Positions 1 to 6,010 of a stretch of DNA of 6,010 bases are shown piece by piece. The first letter of the stretch is position 1, and every line of letters begins with the position of its first letter. Source of the DNA: an uncultured Xanthobacteraceae bacterium (lineage in GTDB: Bacteria; Pseudomonadota; Alphaproteobacteria; Rhizobiales; Xanthobacteraceae); the NCBI GenBank assembly GCA_955652195.1, contig CATPBC010000465.1, forward strand, positions 1 through 6,010, given 5' to 3'. A program made the position numbers and the translations under genes. Under the pieces are notes generated by a model. That model searched no databases. It worked only from the letters and a program-made list of their open reading frames with translations, and was not told the origin of the DNA.

Positions 1-675
1 CCGCTCCGGACTGCTGACAGCAATTATTTTTAAACGTTGGTCACGATAGTGGGGGATGAGGGCAAGTGGCGGCGCGGCGTAGAAGTCAATGCGCCCGGCG
101 AGGATCTCCTGCACGGGTTGCGCACCGCCGCGAAATGGCACCTGATTCATCGTGATGCCGGTGACTTTCTCCAGCTGTCGCGCCAGAATCTCCTGGGCTG
201 AGCCAAAGCCGACCGTGCCGTAGTTCACCTCGCCAGGATGCGCTTTGGCATAAGCGATGAACGAGCGGATGTCGGTGGACGGAATCGCGTTCGACAGCGC
301 AAGCCCGTAGTAATATCTGGCGATCAGGGAAATGGGCGCCAAATCGCTAAGCTTAAAAGCGGGATCTTTGTAAGCGGCGAGGTTGATCGGCTCAAAATGC
401 GTGCATAGAAGGAGCGTATAGCCGTCGGCCGGCCGCGCGATCACGTCACGCGTGGCGACTATGCCGCCCGAGGCCGGCTTATTTTCGACAAAGACGCGTT
501 GGTCGAGCGCCTCGCTGAGCTTGTCGGCGATGAACCGCGCCGGAATATCGGTCGGCCCGCCAACCCCGAAACCGACCACCAGCCTGATCGGCCGATCAGG
601 GTAGCTGCCGCCGCGGCTGATAGTCGGCGATAGAGTCACAATGAGGCTCAAGATCAGCGGGCCGAAGCGGCGCAT
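1..675 (-). CDS. Bug/TctC family periplasmic solute-binding protein (3' end outside window)
   Basis: Reading the minus strand from the ATG at 673-675 gives 225 uninterrupted codons to the window edge. Members of this family are usually about 320 residues, so roughly the last 95-100 are missing. The protein starts with a short basic n-region (MRRF) and a hydrophobic stretch at residues 5-20, consistent with a Sec signal peptide. The mature part has family hallmarks: YPDRPIRLVVGFGVGGPTD (25-43), the first ligand-loop region; RPADGYTLLL (81-90); and VPFRGGAQPVQEILAGRIDF (179-198), the usual 'hvPykGg..a..dllaGqvd' signature. Bug proteins bind small carboxylates or related metabolites in the periplasm, either for tripartite tricarboxylate transport or as orphan sensors. 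No TctA/TctB gene is visible here and the ligand cannot be told from sequence. A Shine-Dalgarno-like AGGGG precedes the ATG. The gene is divergent from the exported-protein gene at 881. Family assignment is firm; the substrate is unknown. Confidence 0.93.
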   Translation of the reverse strand, partial: MRRFGPLILSLIVTLSPTISRGGSYPDRPIRLVVGFGVGGPTDIPARFIADKLSEALDQRVFVENKPASGGIVATRDVIARPADGYTLLLCTHFEPINLAAYKDPAFKLSDLAPISLIARYYYGLALSNAIPSTDIRSFIAYAKAHPGEVNYGTVGFGSAQEILARQLEKVTGITMNQVPFRGGAQPVQEILAGRIDFYAAPPLALIPHYRDQRLKIIAVSSPER

Positions 676-680
676 ATTGC

Positions 681-685
681 CCCCT
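681..685 (-). promoter_or_regulatory. Ribosome binding site for the left-edge Bug receptor
   Basis: On the minus strand AGGGG sits 5 nt before the ATG at 673-675. It supports this ATG as the start, giving a signal peptide of normal length in front of the conserved YPDRPIR block. Confidence 0.6.
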
Positions 686-866
686 GCGAGTCACTTACAT
701 TTCCGCTTTGGCAAAGCAAACATTAGCCTCGGTGGCAAAATTAAAATCCGCCGCAACGATGGTATCGCCTATGACCGCAAGATGGGAACCTGGAGCCGAG
801 GAATATTCTTCGCCCGCTCTTCGAATCGCGAGAGCACACCTGCAAAATGCCCATCGCGTCGAACAC

Positions 867-872
867 GAAAGG
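867..872 (+). promoter_or_regulatory. Possible ribosome binding site for the exported orphan protein
   Basis: GAAAGG lies 8 nt before the ATG at 881, a reasonable though not perfect Shine-Dalgarno. It favours 881 over the next in-frame ATG at 911 and over the upstream ATG at 641. Confidence 0.45.
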
Positions 873-880
873 CCTCGACG

Positions 881-1984
881 ATGGTCAATATCAGGGTATT
901 GCGTATCGCCATGACCCTCACCGCTGTTTCGCTCGTCACGGGCGCCATTGCGCGTGTCGGCTTCACCTCCCCCGCGGCGGGTCAGACTCTCGTTCTGACG
1001 GAAGCACAATCCGACACTATGAATTCATACAATGCGGCCGTAAGCCGTTTTAAATCGGTCTTGCAGCAGCGCCGCACGCAAATCGATTCAAAACAACCGC
1101 TCGCGAACTTGCCGGGGCAGGTGCTCTACCTCGCGCGCAACGACATGCTCAGTACGTACAAGGATCTTACCGACGCGCTGCCGTCAAAAATCGGAAGGCT
1201 CAACAAATTCAAAATTCCTCCAGCCTATTTCGATGCCGACAATGAGCCGTTGCTCGACGAGTATGGCGCATTGTTCAATATCATGCAGGCACCGCCCGCT
1301 TACGCGCAAAAATCCGACACGCCATTTAAAGACGTGGTCGATCTGGAGACCGCAATTACCAGAGCCAAGGGGCTCGATCCATCAAGTGCCGACGTGGCAG
1401 GCCGCATCAGTCTCGGACTGTTCTTTGCCGAGACCAACGGCAATCAAAATATCGGTAATGCGCGGTCAAATACCTACAAGGGAAGTCTGCAAACCGGGAT
1501 AGCGGAAGATGAGATCGGCCAAAGGAAATGGGCGGCGATCAAAGGGTCGATTGCCGCTTTTGATCCTGCCCTTATTGCGCGCGACACCGAAGAAGAGAAG
1601 CGGGCCGGCAATCTCGATCATCGGTTCAATCACTGGACCGCGGTGCGGGATGGACTCATGAACGCCCATGCCGATCTGTTCCTGCGAATACCGGCGCTGG
1701 TGAAAGCTTTGCCTGATCCGATCGATCAAATGAAGGTCTTTGAGCTGATCCAGATTGTCCCCAGCCCGACGCGGGCTGCGCTTCGATCGGGGAACTTGTT
1801 GAACTACAAAATTTCCGAGCCGACGATCATGGGCTATTTGCGCAACAACAGCATCTTCACCTTCGGGCATGTCGACAGAGCAAGGACTTCGGCGACGTTT
1901 CGTGAAATTCTCGATGCGATGTGGCTGTTCAATGACAAGTTTGAACGCGCGTCTCTGAAATTTGACGAGATCCGAGCGCATTGA
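881..1984 (+). CDS. Exported protein of unknown family with a transglycosylase-like motif
   Basis: This 367-residue protein belongs to no family I recognise with confidence. The start at 881 is chosen because it gives a clear Sec-type signal peptide: basic residue R5, hydrophobic core at about residues 9-25 (IAMTLTAVSLVTGAIA), and likely cleavage after AIA (25) or AAG (34). It also has GAAAGG upstream. The open frame back to 641 would bury this signal under 80 odd residues and overlap the divergent gene. The mature part looks mostly helical. At residues 177-207 a hydrophobic segment leads into E184 and the string ETNGNQN, then ARS and GSLQTG with Q204. This resembles the SLT/lysozyme-like pattern E-S-x-x-N-x-N...A.S...G-x-x-Q. 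I see no clear AYN-type motif downstream, so catalytic activity is only a hypothesis. A role in the periplasm or cell wall is plausible. Base composition is visibly more AT-rich than in the flanking genes, which may indicate transfer. The gene ends 3 nt before a large hairpin and converges on the aminotransferase gene. Confidence 0.8.
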   Translation: MVNIRVLRIAMTLTAVSLVTGAIARVGFTSPAAGQTLVLTEAQSDTMNSYNAAVSRFKSVLQQRRTQIDSKQPLANLPGQVLYLARNDMLSTYKDLTDALPSKIGRLNKFKIPPAYFDADNEPLLDEYGALFNIMQAPPAYAQKSDTPFKDVVDLETAITRAKGLDPSSADVAGRISLGLFFAETNGNQNIGNARSNTYKGSLQTGIAEDEIGQRKWAAIKGSIAAFDPALIARDTEEEKRAGNLDHRFNHWTAVRDGLMNAHADLFLRIPALVKALPDPIDQMKVFELIQIVPSPTRAALRSGNLLNYKISEPTIMGYLRNNSIFTFGHVDRARTSATFREILDAMWLFNDKFERASLKFDEIRAH

Positions 1985-1986
1985 AA

Positions 1987-2082
1987 CAGATGTCGGATGT
2001 CAGAGGTCGGAGGTCAGAAAGAAATCTGCCCGTCCAATCTCTGAATCTGATCTGTCATCTGAACTCTGGCATCTGACCTCTG
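1987..2082. terminator. Large imperfect hairpin made of 7-bp repeats, between convergent genes
   Basis: The arms 1987-2018 and 2051-2082 (32 nt each) are inverted repeats with about three quarters of positions matching, separated by a 32-nt loop. Each arm is itself a run of degenerate heptamers. The left arm reads CAGATGT, CGGATGT, CAGAGGT, CGGAGGT; the right arm on the opposite strand reads CAGAGGT, CAGATGC, CAGAGTT, CAGATGA. It begins 3 nt after the stop of the upstream gene and ends 3 nt before the stop codon of the convergent aminotransferase gene, so a bidirectional transcription stop or mRNA 3'-end structure is the natural reading. There is no T-tract, so it is not a canonical intrinsic terminator. 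It may instead be a copy of a dispersed extragenic repeat. Confidence 0.6.
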
Positions 2083-2085
2083 AGC

Positions 2086-3318
2086 CTACACCCTCGCCCG
2101 CTCCACATTGGCAATCCGCGCCGGCACGCCGAATTCGCGCCGGCACACTTCGGCGAGCGTTGCGATGCCGGCACGGATCACCTCAGGCGATGGATTGGCG
2201 AAACAAAGCCGCGTGCGGCTGCGGCCGTGGCTTTTATCGGTCGACCATTCGGCGCCAGGATTGATGGCGACGCCGGCGGCTAACGCAGGCGCGAACAGTT
2301 TTTGCGTGTCGACCTGGTCAGGCAATTTGACCCAGAGAAAAATACCGCCTTTGGGATCCTCGAATTCGGCCGCGGTGCCAAATTGCTCGTCCAGCGCCGC
2401 CATCAAGGTTTCGAGCTTGGCCCGCAATGCGCGGGTGAGAACCGGCACGTGGGCATCGAACTGCGCCGAGCAGAATTCGCCCAGCACCATCTGCTCCAGC
2501 GCCCCCGAACCGGCGTCGGTCTTGAGCGGGAGCATGCGCGCCAGTAGCGGCCACGGCGCGACGATGTAGCCGACGCGCAAGGCCGGCGCTACCGACTTGG
2601 AAAACGAGCCGATATGAATGACGCCGCCGTGCGTGCTCATCGCATAAAGCGCCGGCGGCCGCTTGCCGTCCCAGATCAGATCGGAATAGCAGTCGTCCTC
2701 GAAGATCGGCACGCCGCATTGCGCCGCAAGGCGCAGCATCTCGTGCCGCCGCGCTTCGCTCAGGATCGTTCCGGTCGGATTTTGCACTGTCGGAATCGTA
2801 TAGATGTATTTTGCTTGCACGCCGCGTCGCCTGAGCGCGTCGAGCGCGGCCGCGAGCGCATCCATGCGCATGCCTTCGCCGTCAAGCGGAATGCCGACCG
2901 CTTCGACGCCGAGCCGTTGCAGCCGCGTCAGCGCGCCTTGATAGGTCGCCTGCTCGATGATCACCGTATCGCCGCGCTTCAGGAGGATTCCGTTCACCAG
3001 ATCGAGCGCCTGCAGCGAGCCAGAGGTGATGAGAATTTCGTCGGCGTCACAGCGAATGCCAGCGGTGCGTTCGAGCTTTTGCACCAGAAATTCGCGCAGC
3101 GGCCGATAGCCGAGCGGCCCGCTGGCAAGGCCGTAAGTGGCGAGGTTACGGGCCTCGCGCGTCAACACGTCGTTCGCGGCTTTGATCAGTGCAGCGAGCG
3201 GCAACTGCTCGGCGTCGTTATGGCCGCCGATGAAATTGTATTTGGCGAAACCGGTCCATTTGGCCGCTGGCGGCGGCAGGCCGGGCGCGAACAGCGGCCC
3301 GAAGTCCAGCGAAGCCAT
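2086..3318 (-). CDS. PLP-dependent aminotransferase, class I/II (2-aminoadipate/MocR-aminotransferase-like)
   Basis: This complete 410-residue fold-type I aminotransferase moves an amino group between an amino acid and a 2-oxoacid in the cytoplasm. The motifs are in the right order: TYGLASGPLGYRPLRE (61-76), TSGSLQALDLV (98-108) for phosphate and cofactor contacts, QNPTG (179-183) with N180, EDDCY (207-211) with D208 and Y211, SFSKSVAPALRVGY (238-251) with Schiff-base lysine K241 and R248, and R370 in RTRLCFAN for the substrate carboxylate. The pattern is closest to the LysN / 2-aminoadipate aminotransferase group and to the C-terminal domain of MocR regulators. No GntR-type helix-turn-helix precedes it, so it is an enzyme rather than a MocR regulator. 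The start at 3318 is set by AAGGGAGGT 6 nt upstream. The frame is open to 3450, but that part is repeat DNA. Substrate is unresolved. It is divergent from the Bug gene at 3535, which could hint at use of an imported acid, though this is weak inference. Confidence 0.93.
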   Translation of the reverse strand: MASLDFGPLFAPGLPPPAAKWTGFAKYNFIGGHNDAEQLPLAALIKAANDVLTREARNLATYGLASGPLGYRPLREFLVQKLERTAGIRCDADEILITSGSLQALDLVNGILLKRGDTVIIEQATYQGALTRLQRLGVEAVGIPLDGEGMRMDALAAALDALRRRGVQAKYIYTIPTVQNPTGTILSEARRHEMLRLAAQCGVPIFEDDCYSDLIWDGKRPPALYAMSTHGGVIHIGSFSKSVAPALRVGYIVAPWPLLARMLPLKTDAGSGALEQMVLGEFCSAQFDAHVPVLTRALRAKLETLMAALDEQFGTAAEFEDPKGGIFLWVKLPDQVDTQKLFAPALAAGVAINPGAEWSTDKSHGRSRTRLCFANPSPEVIRAGIATLAEVCRREFGVPARIANVERARV

Positions 3319-3324
3319 GGACAT

Positions 3325-3333
3325 ACCTCCCTT
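3325..3333 (-). promoter_or_regulatory. Ribosome binding site that fixes the aminotransferase start
   Basis: On the minus strand AAGGGAGGT is followed directly by ATGTCCATG. The first ATG (3324) abuts the Shine-Dalgarno and is too close, while the second (3318) sits at the ideal 6-nt spacing. The site also shows that the 44 further residues encoded up to 3450 are not part of the protein. Confidence 0.8.
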
Positions 3334-3351
3334 ATTCCAGGACATTAGCGT

Positions 3352-3502
3352 GTCATGGCCGGGCTTGTCCCGGCCATCTCGATTCAACTGGAACGGCGGC
3401 GCCATGTGAGGCGCCATATGAGGCGCCATGTGAATCGGGATGCCCGGCACAGGAGTTTACACTTGGGTCCGCCAGAGGCGGGACCCGAGTGCCGGGCATG
3501 AC
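3352..3502. repeat. Composite palindromic repeat, copy A
   Basis: The element starts with GTCATGGCC and ends with GGGCATGAC. It has two hairpin modules. The left one is a perfect 9-bp stem, 3355-3363 with 3369-3377 (ATGGCCGGG/CCCGGCCAT), around the loop CTTGT. The right one is an 11-bp stem, 3440-3450 with 3489-3499 (ATGCCCGGCAC/GTGCCGGGCAT), enclosing a second inner stem formed by 3461-3473 and 3477-3490 with one bulge. A 12-bp tandem array lies between the modules. The reverse complement of the element at 4508-4598 matches both ends, so A and B are inverted copies of one repeat family. It occupies most of the gap between two divergent genes and therefore sits across or next to their promoters. 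Its spurious translation (residues such as NRDGRDKPGHD) is a familiar artefact in Bradyrhizobium-type annotations. Confidence 0.85.
3398..3433. repeat. Three tandem 12-bp units inside repeat A
   Basis: Three consecutive units, GGCGCCATGTGA, GGCGCCATATGA and GGCGCCATGTGA, differ at one base only. Each carries the 6-bp palindrome GGCGCC. The array lies between the two hairpin modules of copy A and is absent from copy B, so it is probably a local expansion within the repeat. Confidence 0.9.
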
Positions 3503-3534
3503 GGAATGGTGTGAACCGCGAGCCGAGAGCCAGC

Positions 3535-4500
3535 ATGACGCGCCGTGTTGAATTGGTTCTGATCTTCGTCGCCTGTGTCTTCACAACGCACGCGGCAGCC
3601 GAATACCCCGAGCGGCCGATCCGCATGATCGTGCCGCAGGCCGCGGGCAGTGCGACCGACACGCTAACCCGCGTGCTCGCGTCCGCCTTGGCGGACGAAC
3701 TCCATCAGCAAGTCGTGGTCGATGATCGCCCCGGCGGCGCGCTCACGCTCGGCCTCGATCTTACCGCCAAGTCGGCGCCGGACGGCTACACGTTGTGCAT
3801 GGGCCCGATCGGCGCGCTGGCGATCACCAGGCATTTGGTCGTACCGCTGCCCTATGCGATCGAACGCGATTTTCAACCGATTGCGCTTGTAGCGCGCGGC
3901 CAGTTTTTGCTCGTCGTGTCGCCGACGACACCGTTCCATTCCGTCGCGGAACTGATCGACTATGCCAAGCAGAATCCCGGCAAGCTCCTCAATGCCTCAT
4001 CGAGCAATGGCTCGCCGGGCCATGTCGGCGGCGAGCTATTCAAATTCATGACCGGCACTGAGATCGTCCACGTGCCGTATAAAGGCGGGGCGCCGGCGAT
4101 CAACGATCTGATGGCCGGGCGTGTCCAGCTGATGTTCGAAAACCTCAACTCGATCGCGCCATTCGCGCGCTCCGGCGCAGTGCGCCCGCTCGCCACCAGC
4201 GGCGATCACCGGTCGCCAGCGTTTCCCGACCTACCGACGATCGCCGAGGCCGGCGTTGCCGGCTATTCCGCGCCGACCTGGGCCGGCGTGATCGCGCCGG
4301 CCGGGGTACCGCGGCCAATCGTCGAGCAACTCAACGGGGCGATCAATCGCGCGCTCCGCTCGCAGGGCATGCGGCAATTCTATCTGAACGTCGGCGATGA
4401 GCCGGCCGGTGGCACGCCCGAGGAGTTCGCCGCGCTGATCGCCGCTGATGCCAACAAATGGGGCGAAGTCATCAAGCGCGCCGGGATCAGGCTGGAATAG
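3535..4500 (+). CDS. Bug/TctC family periplasmic solute-binding protein (complete)
   Basis: This is a full-length 321-residue extracytoplasmic receptor of the tripartite tricarboxylate carrier type. It has a signal peptide (MTRR, hydrophobic core 6-18, cleavage likely after HAAA at residue 22) followed directly by the mature N-terminus EYPERPIRMIVPQAAGSATD (23-42), which is the typical start and first ligand loop. Further landmarks are APDGYTLCMGP (81-91), HVPYKGGAPAINDLMAGRVQ (179-198), LPTIAEAGVAGY (233-244) and APAGVPRPIVEQLN (254-267). The ATG at 3535 is preferred: the in-frame GTG at 3511 would only add eight residues before the signal peptide, immediately after repeat A. The upstream Shine-Dalgarno is weak (GAGAG). 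No TctA/TctB genes are adjacent, so it is an orphan receptor whose ligand cannot be inferred. It is only distantly similar to the other Bug protein at the left edge, so this is not a recent tandem duplication. The gene is bracketed by the inverted repeats A and B. Confidence 0.95.
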   Translation: MTRRVELVLIFVACVFTTHAAAEYPERPIRMIVPQAAGSATDTLTRVLASALADELHQQVVVDDRPGGALTLGLDLTAKSAPDGYTLCMGPIGALAITRHLVVPLPYAIERDFQPIALVARGQFLLVVSPTTPFHSVAELIDYAKQNPGKLLNASSSNGSPGHVGGELFKFMTGTEIVHVPYKGGAPAINDLMAGRVQLMFENLNSIAPFARSGAVRPLATSGDHRSPAFPDLPTIAEAGVAGYSAPTWAGVIAPAGVPRPIVEQLNGAINRALRSQGMRQFYLNVGDEPAGGTPEEFAALIAADANKWGEVIKRAGIRLE

Positions 4501-4507
4501 CGCGTTC

Positions 4508-4598
4508 GTCATGCCTGGGCTTGTCCCGGGCATCCCGATGGGGCGGACCCCAAGCGTGCCAAGTGAATCGAGATGGCCGTGACAAGCACGGCCATGAC
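4508..4598. repeat. Composite palindromic repeat, copy B (inverted relative to copy A)
   Basis: The element starts with GTCATGCC 7 nt after the Bug stop codon and ends with GGCCATGAC. The left hairpin is 4511-4519 with 4525-4533 (ATGCCTGGG/CCCGGGCAT, loop CTTGT, one T-G position). The right hairpin is 4573-4581 with 4587-4595 (ATGGCCGTG/CACGGCCAT, perfect 9 bp, loop ACAAG). Its reverse complement aligns with copy A over the first 36 nt with only a few differences, and again at the other end. It lacks the tandem array and the long inner stem of A. It could protect the 3' end of the receptor mRNA, but there is no T-tract after either stem, so it is not a classical intrinsic terminator. Confidence 0.85.
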
Positions 4599-4650
4599 GA
4601 GTTCATTCCCCCGGCTTCCCCAGACATAGGACTCGACCCATATTGTAGCG

Positions 4651-6010
<1,360 letters not shown>

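Larger units (their letters stand above)
676..880. promoter_or_regulatory. Divergent intergenic region between the left Bug gene and the exported orphan gene
   Basis: About 205 bp separate the two divergent start codons, so promoters for both genes should lie here. The stretch at 700-750 is AT-richer than the coding DNA on the left. It contains an 11-bp palindrome, CTTTGGCAAAG at 706-716 (CTTTG / G / CAAAG). I could not find a convincing pair of -35 and -10 boxes with proper spacing on either strand, so no promoter is placed. The plus-strand frame stays open back to 641, but that part overlaps the divergent Bug gene and looks non-coding. Confidence 0.4.

Noticed and set aside
641..880. Upstream extension of the exported protein's frame back to an ATG at 641
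   Set aside because: It overlaps the divergent Bug gene, encodes no recognisable sequence and would bury a clear signal peptide that starts at 881.
1466..1981. Long minus-strand frame opposite the exported protein
   Set aside because: It has no family motifs and lies wholly antisense to a gene with a signal peptide and sensible codon use, so it is a shadow frame.
2614..3348. 244-codon plus-strand frame opposite the aminotransferase
   Set aside because: It is antisense to a gene with all catalytic motifs in order; frames of this length are expected in GC-rich DNA.
3398..3433. Tandem units as a CRISPR-like array
   Set aside because: The units are directly adjacent with no spacers and are far too short.
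3511..3534. GTG at 3511 as start of the second Bug receptor
   Set aside because: It adds eight residues in front of a signal peptide that is already typical from the ATG at 3535, and no ribosome binding site precedes it.
4511..4533. Left hairpin of repeat B as an intrinsic terminator for the Bug gene
   Set aside because: The stem is GC-rich but is followed by CCCGATGG rather than a T-tract, and the same hairpin occurs as part of a dispersed repeat.

Overview
The window looks like chromosomal DNA of a GC-rich alphaproteobacterium of the order Hyphomicrobiales (Bradyrhizobium/Xanthobacteraceae-like). The clues are two Bug/TctC-type periplasmic solute-binding proteins, a UvrB with a long basic/Pro/Ala-rich N-terminal extension before its usual first residues, and several short palindromic interspersed repeats of the kind scattered through these genomes. 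The genus assignment is inference from memory of these families; no search was run.

Layout, left to right. (1) 1-675, minus strand: 5' portion of a Bug/TctC solute-binding protein gene that runs off the left edge. (2) 676-880: divergent intergenic region. (3) 881-1984, plus strand: an exported protein of unknown family, visibly more AT-rich than its neighbours, with a short stretch resembling the catalytic motif of lytic transglycosylases. (4) 1987-2082: a large imperfect hairpin built from 7-bp repeats, lying between two convergent genes. (5) 2086-3318, minus strand: a complete fold-type I PLP-dependent aminotransferase. (6) 3352-3502: composite palindromic repeat A, with a 3 x 12-bp tandem array inside it, filling the space between two divergent genes. 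(7) 3535-4500, plus strand: a complete second Bug/TctC receptor. (8) 4508-4598: composite repeat B, a shorter copy of A in the opposite orientation. (9) 4651-6010, plus strand: start of uvrB, with about 230 extra N-terminal residues. Part of that extension (about 5081-5220) is itself a palindrome-rich element carried in frame.

Functionally this is a mixed housekeeping/accessory stretch: nucleotide excision repair (uvrB), two orphan substrate receptors with no TctA/TctB membrane partner in view, an amino-acid/keto-acid aminotransferase, and an exported unknown. There is no evident operon, because neighbouring genes are either divergent, convergent or separated by repeats. The most interesting signals are the palindromic elements: A and B, an inverted pair with a compensatory base-pair change, and the in-frame element inside UvrB. 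The transglycosylase-like motif in the orphan exported protein comes next.
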